Part shown: piece after piece, positions 34,546 through 46,221 of the stretch
Layout: each line of letters starts with the position of its first letter
How positions within the stretch are numbered: position 1 is the stretch's first letter
Assembly (NCBI GenBank): GCA_029207755.1
Contig: JARCOQ010000071.1
Location: 248,001 to 312,000, forward strand
Source: Chamaea fasciata
Lineage: Eukaryota > Chordata > Aves > Passeriformes > Sylviidae
Direction of reading: 5' to 3'
Length of the DNA stretch: 64,000 nt
Translations under genes and position numbers: made by a program
Notes under the pieces: generated by a model
The model's database searches: none
Seen by the model: the letters and a program-made list of their open reading frames with translations, nothing else
Told to the model about the DNA's origin: nothing

Positions 34546-37189
34546 AGCCCTGGGACTCAGAGCAGCCTTGTGCAAATCTGAGCTCCTTCCACCCCAGGCT
34601 GCACCTGCAGCTTTCAGCTCCTTGGCTCCCATTCCCACCTGCTTTCCTTGGAGGAGCTGCCTGAGACACAGAGGGATGTTCATTTCTTGTCAGCACACAA
34701 ACCCAGGGGAAGGCACAGCTGCGTAAAATGCAAAAGTCATTTCTCTGCTGGGTATTAACATCCACTTTCCACAGCAGACACTCTCAGACCAATGGAAAAG
34801 ACCTCCTGTGCCCAGCACAGATCCCAAGGTCTCCCCAAAACCTCCCTGCCCCGATTCTGGCCAGATTTGTTTTTTGCACACGCTGAAGACAGGAGCTCCC
34901 TCCATGCCTAGAGGAAGGAAAAGAGAACAAGTGGATGAAGAGCTCTCCTGTGCAGAGCCAAGGTGCAAGTGCCACCGGAGTGGGAACCACAACTCACCAG
35001 GTTTGTGTCCTTTGGGGCTCCGGGACTGGTGAGACTCAGAGGCACAGAAAGGTTTCTTGCCAACAAACAGAAGTTGAACACCATACAGTTTAATAAGCAT
35101 CCCAGCTCTTCCCTCAGCTCTCTGTGATGTCCCAGCAGCATCTGACATGTCCACCATCCCCAAGGGCTTTCCATGCAGGAAGAGTTTTCGACAAAGACAT
35201 ACGAAAAGGAAATTCTGTGATAGATACAAACACACTTAAGATGTTGACTGATACGATACTTCTGTGAACTTCAGAGAGATTGGGCAACTGCCTGAAGATC
35301 AAAGCATGAAACCAGTCAGTTGAGAGGCACTTGAATGACCAGAGAGTGTCTGGAGGAGGAAATCAGGGAGACTCGGGAAGGACATAGATCCAGCTGGTCT
35401 AGTAAAGAAATGTCCGTAGTCATGGCAATTGAAACAGGAGAGCTAGAAACACCAGAAGGAATAGGTGAAGAAAATAATAAACGGAATCTTTTTGACACAA
35501 CTAGAGAAGAGCAGTATTTCTTGTTATGCCATCAGTAGAAGAATATAGTAGATCCAGGAAATTTCTGGTGGGAAAACTTTGCCATTTCCTCAACTACTCA
35601 AACGACCCAGATAATAAAAATATGCTTGTATATTATGAAATGCACAAGTACGAAAACCTGTGCCCCTTTCCAGGCAGACATCAGCTGTGTGTGCATGAAC
35701 AGGTGGTGCCACTTGTGCCCCGAGGTGCCGAGCTGGGATTGGCATCTCTCAGAGAACAGCTGTAGGGGGAGCAGCGCACCTTGCAAGGTGCATGTCCCGG
35801 AGAGCCCCAGAGGGCTCCTGTCCCATAAACATCTGCTCTGCTCCAGGCTGAAACAGGGACCAGCATGGTGCCAGGATCATCAGAGAACAGGATGAGTGCT
35901 GGAATTCAATCCCCTGCCCATCCCGCAGCAGCCCTGCCTTTCCCTCCCCAAGCCCTGGTCTCCAGCACAGCCATGGAGGCTCTTTGGGCTCTGGACTTTT
36001 CCTGCAGCCACCAAGGGCAGCTGAGCTGTGCCTTTGGCACAGTCAGCCCTGCCCAGCGCAGGCGATGCCCAGCAATTCCTCGCGTGTGCCTGGCCTTGCT
36101 GTCAGCCCCGGCAGCGGCCGCGTGGCCCCTTTGTGCCGCCCTGGGCCAGCCACGGTGCCACAGCCCCTGCGCGGGACAGGAGCACTGCGGGGGGGAACGG
36201 CCCCTGTGCCGTGGTGCCCACAGCAGCCTTGGGGCTCTGTGCCCCATGGCCTCCCTGCTGGGCAGCCTCTGCCAGCTCCTGCACAGCCCGTGGCCCCTGT
36301 GGGCCCGCACAGACAGCCCTGCCCCAGGCTCTGCCGGGCTCTGGGCCAGCAGAGAGGCCGGGCAGGGCTGGCCGTGGCCAGGAACAGGCCCTGAGCCCCA
36401 CGGGAGGATGGAGCTGGGCCAGAGCCAAACTGCCCCGCAAACCTGGGCTGAGCAGCCGGGGCTGGCAATGCCTGGGGACAGAGGCTGGCATGGGTGACAA
36501 ATGTCCTGGCCCCCTCCCTGCTCTGTCCGTGCCACCAAGGGCACAGAGCAGCCTCCTCTGTGGGGCACTTGCCTGTTTTCAATGCCTTCCACAGGCGCTG
36601 GCCCTGCCCCACAAGGGCTGGCCTGAGTCCTGCCCCTGCACGCTCACACAGGCTGAGATGGACACTGATGGTTTCTGGGTCAGGCTCTCTCAGCCCAGCC
36701 CAGCTCCCTGCAAGCTCTGCCAGCTGCCCTGAGCTCTCTGCAGCACCAGGGGTCTCTCCCCAGCACAGCCCAGCCACCTCTGGCCCCACAGCTCTGCTCA
36801 GGGCAGGCGGCTCTGGGCAGGGGCCCCACGGCCTCAGCCCCTCGCAAGGGCACAGCAGCAGCTGCAGCTCAGAGAGGACTCAGCCCCAGCCATGGGGAAG
36901 GTGCTGGGCCAAGGCAGAAGAGGCTTCCTGTGTGCCCTGCTCCCCTGTCCCTGAGGTCCTGAGAGCTCTGCAGCCCCTGCTGCCATCCCATCTGCCCAGG
37001 CCAGCACAACAGCGCCAGCCTTGGGGCCCTGCAGAGCTGCTCCTGCTCCAGGCCCAGGGCCCATCCCCAAGCTGGGGCAGCCAGAAAGCTGTGCCCATTT
37101 CTGTTCATTCCTGCTCTGATGAGGATGGATCTTCAGCCCCTTGCAGGCTGATGATGAATTTTACTACTGCAGGGGCCTCTTCTTTCTTG
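34546..37189. other. Region without a recognised gene
   Basis: 34550-35300 and 35880-37100 are GC-rich with overlapping frames on both strands. 35310-35540 is AT-richer with a short open frame rich in Glu/Arg (35335-35538). No domain, splice pattern or repeat family is clear. Confidence 0.4.
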
Positions 37190-37545
37190 AGCTCTTCAGT
37201 TCAGGAATTCAGTGAGAAAGGCTCATCAATATTTGTTCAAAACGCTCAAACAAGAAAAGCCCCTGGAAATATTTTAAGCTTTCAATTCTTCTGTGGTCAA
37301 TTATAGAGATTTCAGAAGTGTATTCAAAGTGAATATAATGTATAGAAAACAAGGCAGAGAGAACTGTTTTGACCTGTTTCATGATCCTGTTTGTAGACTG
37401 ATATCAGCAATGGCCAAATGATATTGACCCCAAACACATTCTAATGCAGTCTGAATAGATATGAAAAATCAAGACCCTTCATGGCTCACAATCAATCCGA
37501 CTTTGTCCCACCCCCTCCCCACCATTTCCCTCACCCAGCCCCTGG
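37190..37545 (+). repeat. Segmental duplication B, copy 2 (empty site)
   Basis: Direct paralogue of 33455-34545 without the LTR. Ends near the CR1 start. Confidence 0.8.
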
Positions 37546-37584
37546 CACTCCTACGGATCAGGAATGGTGTGGCCAGCAGGAGCA

Positions 37585-37880
37585 GGGCAGTGATTCTTCC
37601 CCTGTGCTCGGCACTGGTTGGGCAGCACCTCGAGTGCTGCGCCCAGTTCTGGGCCCCCCAGTTTAGGAAGGACATGGAGGGGCTGGAGCGTGTCCAGAGA
37701 AGGGCAACAAGGGTGCTGAGGGGTCTGGAGCACAAGTCCTGTGAGGAGCAGCTGAGGGGTCTGGGGCTGTTCATCCTGGAGAAGACGAGGCTCAGGGGAG
37801 ACAAGGTGGTGTCAGGGCACAGGTTGGACTTGATGATGTCCAAGGTCTTTTCCAACCTTGCTGATTCCGTGATTCTCTGA
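37585..37880 (+). mobile_element. CR1 LINE 3' fragment, plus strand
   Basis: Sense CR1 3' portion: CAGTTCTGGGCCCCCCAG, GGAGCGTGTCCAGAGAAGGG, CTGAGGGGTCTGGAGCACAAG, then GATGATGTCCAAGGTCTTTTCC, ending GATTCCGTGATTCTCTGA, the CR1-type 3' tail. Confidence 0.9.
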
Positions 37881-38380
37881 AACCAGCCTTGCAGCAGTTG
37901 CAGGATGAGGCCTGGGCCTCCTCTCCAGGTGCAGCAGCCCAGGTCCCTCAGCTTCTCCTCACAGCCCCAGAGCCCATCCTGTCAGTCCTGCAGAGCCTCT
38001 GCAGCTCCTCCTCATGGCCCAGAACAGGGAGCCCCACAGCCAGACACACCAGCCCACACGTGCCCCCCTGGCCTGTGGTGCCTCTGGCAAGGGAGCAGCA
38101 CAAGGCACTGCAGGAGCCTGCAGACAATTCCTGAAGCACTTGGAGCATGATCCTGCACCCCAAGGGATGTTCCCATGATGCCAACTCAGGAAGTGAAATG
38201 GGGAGTGGGCCCAGAGAGGAAAGGGCAACCAGGGATGGGCTGTTTGCTGGGGAGAGAGCAGGGATGGGCAATAGGGAGAAATTTGTACCAGGAAAAGAAA
38301 GCCAGGGTGAAGCAAAGGAAATGCTCAGGGCAATTTGGGGATGGCTGCCAGGCAGCGCTTGGCTCTGAGCAACAACATCT

Positions 38381-39790
38381 GCAGTGGCACAGGAAACTCC
38401 CAGCTGATGGGAACAAACTTTCTGGCTGACTTCAGAGGCCACGACAGAACTGAGTGGTTTCCCTCCTGTCCCCCAGCCCTTCCTGGCCCCAGGGGCTGAT
38501 GGCATTTGTGCTCCCTCAGGTTCATCTCCCCACACCAACACCATGGGGGTGCTCAGGCCTGCTCTGGGCACTGCAAACAGGGGCTCCTGAGCCAGAGCTG
38601 CCGTGTCTGTGCCTGCAAGGATGCGGCCCCCGTGTGAGCTGGGAGAGAGGCCAGGGCTGCAGAGGGGGGATGCTGTTGGCAGGTGCATGAGGACGCTCTG
38701 GGACGCTGCCCGGGGGTGTCCAGCACAGTGGGGATGGATCAGCCCCTGCTCTGCTGCTCCTTCCCGTCTCCCCCAGGGACCCTGCAGAGCCCCAGCCGTG
38801 CTGTTTGCCCCCAGCCTGCCCACGGCCACCCTGGGGCTGCTCACGGGGCTTTTCCGTGCACAGCATTGGGCCTGGGCGTGTTCTGGAGAGAGCCTGGGCA
38901 AGGAGCCTGGAGCAGCGAGGCCCTGCCCTGAGGCGTCAGCGCTGCCCCAGCGGAGCCCATGGCCTGTCCCTGCTGCAGCCCCGGCACTGCCAGCCCCAGC
39001 CCTGTGCCCGGCGCCGAGAGCACTCCGGCCCTACAGCAACACCAGGGCCAGGAGGGCAGCGGGGCAGGGCCACGGGAGCAGCGCTGCCAACACCAAGGGC
39101 TGCTGCTCCTGGGCACAGCTGCTGTGCCAGCACTGATCTGCCCCCAGCTCTCATCCAGAGAAGAGAACCAAAGGGGGATCTCTGCAGAAAACTTGCCTGC
39201 CAGATCCTTGGGTTCCTTTAAAGCCACCAGGAGTGCAGCCCCTCATTGACACAGTCTGTGGCCACAGGGAAGGTGGAGAGAAACAAAATGAGAAATGGCA
39301 CAAACGGTGACACTGCTTTGTGGACAATATTATAAAAGTAAAACAAAGGAAAAGAACCTCCAAAGTAAAGCAACAAGAGGTATCAAAAATGACTTTTATG
39401 ACAAGTGATTTTGAGAAACTGGCCAGCAGTTTAATGTTTGTGAAACCATCCAGCCATCAGTCTTCCACACTGCAGCCTCGAGCTCCTGCTTCCTCAGGCT
39501 GTAGATGAGGGGGTTCACGGCTGGAGGCACCAGCGAGAACAGAACTGACAGGGCCAGATCCAGGGATGGGGAGGAGATGGAGGGGGGCTTCAGGTGAGCA
39601 AACATGACGGTGCTGAGGAACAGGGAGACCACGGCCAGGTGATGGCGGCAGGTGGAAAAGGCTTTGTGACGTCATCCCTGTTTAGACGGGATCCTCAGCA
39701 CGGCCCTGAAGATCTGCACAGAGGAGAAAACAATGAAAACAAAACAACCAAATACCAAAGAGTCACTAACAGCCAAAAGTTCTTTTCTTA
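38381..39790 (-). repeat. Inverted duplication R, arm 2
   Basis: Inverted copy of 28315-29722. On the left it starts GCAGTGGCACAGG, the exact point where the LTR interrupts arm 1. On the right it ends within the OR TM5 region, which adjoins the HSF-like gene. The two arms flank about 8.7 kb. Confidence 0.9.
39396..39790 (-). pseudogene. OR14-like receptor 3' fragment
   Basis: Only the end of an olfactory receptor is present: CFVFIVFSSVQIFRAVLRIP, a frame disruption near 39670-39690, STCRHHLAVVSLFLSTVMFA (TM6), SLVPPAVNPLIYSLRKQELE (TM7) and a stop at 39396. Upstream transmembrane segments are missing because the copy joins the HSF-like gene. It is less mutated in TM7 than the copy at 27750 (NPLIYSLRKQE retained). 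Confidence 0.85.
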
Positions 39791-40713
39791 CCTGGCGGGT
39801 TGGAGGCTGGGGGCTGCTGCTCCCTGGGGAGCTGCTGGAAGCTGCAGGGCTGGATCCTGAGCACCTCCCGGTCGATCGGGGGCAGCTGCCCCCCGTAGAG
39901 CTCCAGGAAGCGGCTGGGGGCCCCCTCCTGTCCGAGCAGCCACAGCCGCTCCCCGTGGAAGCCGAGGAAGTGGCAGGGCGGGATCCGCAGCACCTCCCGC
40001 GGGGCGGGCAGTGGCCGCTGCCCATAGAGCTCCTGGAAGCGGCTCGGCCCCTCCCGCCGGGCCGGCCCCGGCCGCTCCCTGGGCAGCAGGTGGAAGCCGC
40101 AGGGCGGGCGCCAGGCGAGCGGCGGCCGTTCCCTGGGCAGCTGCTGGAAGCGGCCGGGCCGGGGACAGCGCAGCTCCCGGCCGTCCGGCAGCACCCGCTC
40201 CCTGTGCAGCAGGTGGAAGCCGCAGGGCGGGCGCCCGGGCGGCAGCGGTGGCCGCTCCCTGGGCAGCGGCTTGAAGCCGCAGGGCGGGCGCCTGCGCCCC
40301 TCCCGCCCCGCCGCCGGCCGCTGCCTGTTGGCCGCGCTCCGGCGCCTGATGCGGAGCAGGATGTCGGGGCGGTCGTGGCGAAACCAGGGGTTCCTGTAGT
40401 GGAGCCAGGCGCCGGCATCGCCCGGCGCGGCTGCGCCAACCCAGCCCGGCCCCTTGCGGAAGCCGTAGCGGTTCAGCTGGCGCAGGAAGCTGCGAAACTG
40501 CGTGGCCCGGAAGGTGTGCGGGGCCGGCCCCTGGGAGCCGCCCGGGCCGAGCAGCTCCCGCTCCAAGAGGGAGCGGTCGATGAGCAGCCCCCGCGCCTGG
40601 CTGTCCCAGCGCACGGAGCGGGCGCGGGGGCTGTTTGCCAGGCGCCACAGCTTGGCGGGGAAGGTGCCGGCGCTGAGCCCGGCGGGCAGCGGCAGCTCCG
40701 GCATGGCGTCCAT
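39766..40713 (-). CDS. Heat-shock-factor-like protein with repeat C-terminus
   Basis: 315 residues from the ATG at 40713 (G at -3 and +4). Residues 17-128 form an HSF-type winged-helix DNA-binding domain: FPAKLWRLANSP, VRWDSQARGLLIDR, recognition helix TQFRSFLRQLNRYGFRK (71-87), then AWLHYRNPWFRHDRPDILL. Short insertions match the divergent sex-linked HSF (HSFX/HSFY) style more than HSF1-4. I see no heptad trimerisation region. From about 140 to 305 it is built of repeats with RPPCGFHLLPRERP and SRFQELYGQ..REVLRI..C.F cores, about 20 residues long with a 40-residue super-period. The last ~8 codons read into the OR fragment, and a strong CAG/GTAAG donor lies at about 39796, so the native gene may have spliced onward. 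HSFs bind nGAAn arrays, but DNA binding here is inferred. Single-exon, intact frame; could also be a recent pseudogene. Confidence 0.7.
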   Translation of the reverse strand: MDAMPELPLPAGLSAGTFPAKLWRLANSPRARSVRWDSQARGLLIDRSLLERELLGPGGSQGPAPHTFRATQFRSFLRQLNRYGFRKGPGWVGAAAPGDAGAWLHYRNPWFRHDRPDILLRIRRRSAANRQRPAAGREGRRRPPCGFKPLPRERPPLPPGRPPCGFHLLHRERVLPDGRELRCPRPGRFQQLPRERPPLAWRPPCGFHLLPRERPGPARREGPSRFQELYGQRPLPAPREVLRIPPCHFLGFHGERLWLLGQEGAPSRFLELYGGQLPPIDREVLRIQPCSFQQLPREQQPPASNPPGKKRTFGC

Positions 40714-40756
40714 CGCTGACTGTGGCCACAACGACCGGAGACCAACGGCCGCGGCT

Positions 40757-40915
40757 CGGCTCGGCTCGGCTCGGCTCGGCTCGGCTCGGCTCGGCTCGGC
40801 TCGGCTCGGCTCGGTTTGTCTCGGCTCGGTTCGGCTCGGCTCGGTTCGGCTCGGCTTGGCTCGGCTCGGCTCGGTTCGGCTCGGTTCGGCTCGGTTCGGC
40901 TCGGTTCGGCTCAGC
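40757..40915. repeat. (CTCGG)n pentanucleotide array
   Basis: About 30 copies of CTCGG/TTCGG, perfect for the first ~60 bp, just upstream of the HSF-like start codon. On the minus strand it reads GAGCC and would encode an AEPSR pentapeptide repeat in the 5' extension of the HSF frame. I treat it as untranslated leader or promoter DNA. Confidence 0.9.
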
Positions 40916-43900
40916 ACGGGAAGCCCCTGGGCAGGGTGGGCTCTGGGAGCTGTGGTGGACTCTGTCCCCACGCTGCATCCTGTGCCTGGGTCACCGTCAG
41001 TGATGGAGGAAAAGGACATTGCTTTGTCTTGGCTGGGGAAAGGATGAAAAGGGGACATTAGAAAGCATTCTTTTGGCCACCTTTTCAGCAGACTAACTGT
41101 TTTTTTCTCGCCATCTCTGCCTGTTTTTTGCAGAGTTGGAACATTTCTCATGATTCGCTGTCAGCAGCAGCAGCAGGAAGGGGCCGTGATTTTGTCAGCA
41201 TTGTCATCAAAACGCTAGTGCTGCCCCATGGATGGATGTTGCTTTATGCCAGGGATGAAAGGCCTTCACTTGTAGGGAGCTCACGCCGGTGTCTTCCCAA
41301 ATGACGTTGCCATTTTCTTTCCTCAGGAATCGCTTCTTCTGTTTTTCCCCCCATCTGGGGAGATTTCCAATGCAAACGCCTCCTGCAGCCAGCTCTTGCC
41401 AATGCAGACTGACCAAGGAGATCTTGCAGTGGACAGAGACTCCCTAGAGCTGGTGTGGAGAGGTGAAGGGGGAAGGTTTGTCCTTTAGTCTTGAAGTCTT
41501 GTTGGGGAGCTGATTGTGCTTGGGGGCACTGACAAAAATGATGTGTCCTGAAAAACCACAGAGACTTTGGGGTTGTCATGTTGGGGCAGAAATTTCTGTC
41601 TGAGAACTTTTTGAAAAGTTTCAATTAACCTTTTTTTTTTTTTTTCTTTCTTTTTCTTTTTCCCTGCAGAGATCCTTTTCCATACCTTTTGGGGAACTTC
41701 CCTCTGCTGGTCTCCCAGGTCAGGCCATTTCCCAAGGTTCCTTCCCAAAGTGAGGAGTAGCCCATGGCCTCCACTCTCCACTGGAACCAAAGGAAGCACA
41801 GAGCTTGCTGTTGTGGGAGAAGAGCTTCTCTTTCCTTTCCCTTTGGGGCAGGTTGGTATGTTCTCATTTGATAAAGGGAGGTTTAAACTCTGGAGGTGTT
41901 GCATTTCAAACTGCTCCAGCCTCGAGCTCTGGTGTGGGTATCCTTGGACAAAAGGCCTCCCTGTGTGAGCTCCCAGTGGGCTGGTTCAGTAAGGAAGTTG
42001 ATATTTCAGGCTTGTGACTGCTGAAAGCAGTTGGTGTCTGGAGGTGTCCGGAGCTGAGAGCGACTACTTTTCTCGCCTGGCTGCAGAAAAGGTAGTTGGA
42101 AAGTGGGGATTGCACTTGCAGAGATGGCAATCAGGGGTGTTTTCCAAGAAATGGGCTGGCAGAGAGGCAGGTCTTGTGCTCAACTGGCTGTGTGTTTGTT
42201 TTGGTGGTGGGGAGATGTTGTAATGAATCTGCCGAGACTCCATAGCCTTCATGCAGGAAAAGCCAATTCTTTATTCACATTGCTTCTTTTGTCCAGTTTT
42301 CAGGGACCTCATGCACCACACCCATTGGCTGGTAGTTTGCTTACTGCCTCATTTATTGGTCAGGTCATTTGTGTGTATATGCTAAGTTTCAGGTTGTTTA
42401 CATTTTTCCTTGGTGGGTTCTGATGGAACAGAGCTAATATTTATGCAGATGCACTTGTTTTTCTCCCTAGGAACGGGCTGTTTTGTGAACAAACTTCACC
42501 TTCTCTAAACAGTTTTCAACTGGGAACTTGCAAGCTATTGCTAGCTGCTTAGCTAAAGTAGCATGGCCTCATCCATATTCCATAAGACCTTTAATAACAT
42601 TTTTTACCTGTCTGCAGCAGGGAGAGTCACAGACACAGACACAGACACCAGCTGAAGCAACAGTGTCATTTACTATCATGCAGAAGTGCAAAGACAAATA
42701 AGAAAAGAATAAGCTAAGCAATGCACCTCATCACTGGTACAAAAGGTTGCCTCTAGTGATTAAGAAAGATCCATCAGCAGACACCCTTTTTACTTTATCC
42801 TTCATCCAGATCCACTCATCAGGTGGGGAAAGCTGTCCCAGCAAAGCTCTGGAAAGTCCCTGTGAGGAACTAGGAAATCCTACACTGCCTCCCCCTTTCT
42901 TGGCCACCAGGCTTCTGACTGCACTGTGAGAGTAGCCCAGCTTTGACAGTGGTGAACGAGCAATCTGACAGACCTTCTGGGGCAGGAGATCTGATTTCCT
43001 TCTCCTCGTGGTTTTCTCCCTGAACCTGTCCAGGGCTCAAGGAGGAAGCAAGGCCAGATGTGGCCTTGTCTGGTTTCTTCGTGCTGAAAGGTAAAGACGT
43101 GTTTCACCAATGAATGAATGCATAGATCCTAATGATAGTAACACTTGGTTAAGGAGCAGATCCATTGAACGTTTGGTTGGAAGGGTCATCCAGAGGGCAG
43201 ATTTAGCTCAGGACCTGTTGTTCAGGCCTTAGTCCTTCAGTATTTTGTGGTGCAAATCAATGCCCTGGAAAGCTGGAAACGAACAAATCCCGCTTGAGCA
43301 CGTTTCAGAGCAGGAGCAGGATTAGCCCTGCAAGGCCGGGCTAGGGCCAAGAGCAGAGGGCCAGCAGGCTGCATTTGCCCAGAGGCAGCCGTCCAGACCA
43401 AGAAGGCCACTGGTGCCCAGGGCCTGAGGTGCCCGAGGCTGCCTCCCCGCTGTGCAGCTCTGCAGAGCCCGTGGAGCGCAGGGTCCCGGGCAGCCAGGGC
43501 GGCCTGGCTGCCTTGGAGCACGAGGGGTGTCCCAGAATGCTGCGGCCCTTGGCTTTTTAACTGTTGCTCAGAGTCTTGTCATTAGTCCACACTGTCTGAC
43601 ATGTTTTCCTTTCCTCTGGCATATTGAAGAGAGCTTTTTGAGAAAAGTGGCTGATGTAGCTTCTGCTGGTGCTGGTGCTTTTGTCTGCAGGTCAGGGCAG
43701 CTGGTTTGAACCAAGGACGGAGTCCGCAGTTAACACTGCAGTTTTGCCAAGTCAAGAAAACCATTCACAACTGGGTGACCGATGCTGAGCAGCTTTGCTA
43801 GTTTTTGGAAAGTTATCACCTTGAAAAACCCAACAAATGTTTCTACATGAGGGTACCAGCAGTGTACCAAAGATCCCAACTTTTTCCACCTCTTTTCTGT

Positions 43901-44360
43901 GTCTTTGGTGTTTCTAAGTTCCCCATTCCCCAGCAGGAATGAAAGCATGTATGATAATGTGAGTGATTTGAGAGCTGTGTGTTGTGCCCTGCCACATCAG
44001 CGTTGATGACAGGCTGGACATGGACAGGTGTGTCGAGTTCAATTCATCCCAGTTCTGTGCCAACAGCAGCCCCAAGATGCCGAGAAGAACGAGGACGGTG
44101 GGTGGGTGCGCACGCACAGCCCTGTGGCTGACTGCTGTGTGGGCAGAAGGTTCTCAACAGCAGTACATCTTCACTCCCCCAAGTGGGAAGAATATATCAA
44201 ATCTATATGAAATGAAAATATTTATGAAAATGCACTCAATGGTACATATTTATATGTATCATAGATGCAATTTATCAAATATAGTGCTGCATATTCTATA
44301 TTTTGATATGCCATAATCAATAGAATATATCAAATATAGAGTTGATCTTTCCCTAAGCTA
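40916..44360. other. Region without a recognised gene
   Basis: Mixed composition with a poly(T) tract at about 41630-41665 and a short (ACAGAC)n run near 42630. 43240-43560 is GC-rich. AT-rich from 44200. Open frames are short and show no domains. Confidence 0.4.
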
Positions 44361-45152
44361 TTGCCTGTGGGTCCTAGAGGCCATCTCCTAGTGTTACTAC
44401 ATTTGTGCCTTCTGGTACTAGTTCTTACAGCAGCAACTCCCCTGGGAGTTCCTCCAGGGAACTTCACAGCAAGGGCTTCCATCACTGTCGTGGCTGTGGG
44501 AACTTGTTGCTTGCCAGTTCTCCCCCAGAATCCTTGTGGATTCTGGAGCATGTCAGCACAGGTGTCCATGGCCCTTCCTTCATCCCCAGCCTGCAGCACT
44601 CACAGCCCTGCGGCCTCCCCCTTGCTGCAGCTCGTTTGCAAAGTGCTGCCAAAGGCAGCGGAGCTGGCTCAGGATCCCTGTTGGCTCCTGGGCTCCAGGA
44701 TGACCTTCAGAGGGACACTTGGAGCGCTTCCTGAAGAGCTGCCCGTGGCATGGCGGGTGGATTTGTCCTCCCTGGGTGCCTCTGGTTGGAGTTGGAGGCT
44801 CCGTGGAGTCCCGGAGTTTTCTCAGCGGCCTTTGCAGCGAGTTCTCAGCCAAGGTGTGGCTCTGCTGCCATCCCAAATCTGCACCTGCCTTGCCCAGCCT
44901 GAGTGCAAGTGGGGCATGTGCTGGGCACAGATGGAGATTTCCATGGCCAAAATCCTCCAGTATTTACAACTGCTCATTGCTCTGGACAGCACAAATCACA
45001 AAACACCCATCGCAGTTGACAATTGTAATTTCTTGCAGATTCCTACAGCTGTGCTGCTGATCAACAAATACACCAGAATTGATTTCACATGGAAAATGTC
45101 ATTTATTACAAATTGCTTCACCGGCGCTGACACTATACAACTATGTATTTAA
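44361..45152 (+). CDS. Orphan open frame with signal-peptide-like start
   Basis: A 263-codon frame beginning MPVGPRGHLLVLLHLCLLVL, a plausible signal peptide, followed by a Cys-rich region without recognisable domains and an AT-rich, low-complexity end. Its length is notable for this composition, but I see no family, homologous copy or clear codon signal. It could be chance. No promoter or poly(A) evidence. Confidence 0.15.
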   Translation: MPVGPRGHLLVLLHLCLLVLVLTAATPLGVPPGNFTARASITVVAVGTCCLPVLPQNPCGFWSMSAQVSMALPSSPACSTHSPAASPLLQLVCKVLPKAAELAQDPCWLLGSRMTFRGTLGALPEELPVAWRVDLSSLGASGWSWRLRGVPEFSQRPLQRVLSQGVALLPSQICTCLAQPECKWGMCWAQMEISMAKILQYLQLLIALDSTNHKTPIAVDNCNFLQIPTAVLLINKYTRIDFTWKMSFITNCFTGADTIQLCI

Positions 45153-46221
45153 TTTAGCTATATATCTCAATTTAAGTTAAAAAAAGGGATTTTTTAAATT
45201 TTTACAACAATGCTATGTAAAAATATAGAAATATCCACTTCAGTTAAGAAAACATTAATTTATTGCCAACATCTACAACAACTCACTATACACAAAGATC
45301 AATTAGGTGTTTAGCAACTTAATTTATTACATATTACTGCAAGCCTAAAGCCCATCTAGGAATACAAAAATATCAGTAGTTCTATCTAAACAGTCGTCTA
45401 CAAAGATCTCAATCGATACAATGACACAACTATACATCTCCAAACATGTTTAAATAGAAAGATACACCCAGATACACCCACCTCAAAATACAGAAGTCAA
45501 TACACAGATGTAAATAGAAAACTGGATATATTTACTTCTAGGAATACCAATATACCTAATTAAAGAGCCATATAACTCCAACTGCATGAATAGAAATACC
45601 TACACAACTGTATTCATAGGAAATAAAATTAAAACACACATAGAACAGCATACTTACATATACATATACTTACATCCATATATACGTATGTTATTACAAA
45701 GATGTATGCATATATACAGACACATATATATGTAGCATACATTTATAAATATACAAAGATACATACAGAAATATTCCTATACAAATAGTAACTTGCATAT
45801 ATAAATATCCATGTAATTATTCCTCTCTATGCTACAGTCCGTATATCTTTAAACAGAAATCTAAGCAGAGGGATTGCCGCCGCCCCATCTTCAAAGCCTT
45901 TCACTCTGTTCTTGCTTCCTCCCCTTCAGAGCAGCACCCCTGGACAAGGACAGCAGATGGCACTGGCTCAGGGGACAGTGCCTGGGGCCACCGGCAGCTC
46001 CCAGCGCTCCAGGGACACCCGGGGCTGGAACCGCTGCTCCGCCCGGCCCGGCCGCCAGCTCAGACCCAGCACAGCAACAGGGGACACAGGGGGCACAGGG
46101 GGAGAAACAAGAGCTGAAACAGGCAGCTGAGCGGGGGAAAAGGTAAAAATGCAGCCTAGACCAACACAAATATCACTCTATCCATCTCTATCGATTCACA
46201 GACCGTCACGGGGCTTTGCTT
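45153..46221. other. AT-rich spacer, then GC-rich stretch
   Basis: 45153-45860 is strongly AT-rich with many ATATA/TACATA words and no gene. 45870-46150 is GC-richer with short frames only. Confidence 0.5.

Noticed and set aside
35906..36789. Overlapping 228- and 248-codon minus-strand frames
   Set aside because: GC-rich DNA with open frames on both strands, biased composition, no motif or splice structure.
37948..38901. 317-codon minus-strand frame and its partner at 29202-29747
   Set aside because: They are matched frames in the inverted duplication downstream of the OR. Several overlapping frames on both strands are equally open in this GC-rich DNA, and no domain is seen.
40714..41151. 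N-terminal extension of the HSF-like protein with TEPSR/AEPSR repeats
   Set aside because: It derives from the CTCGG pentamer array. The ATG at 40713 begins directly before the HSF domain with a good initiation context.
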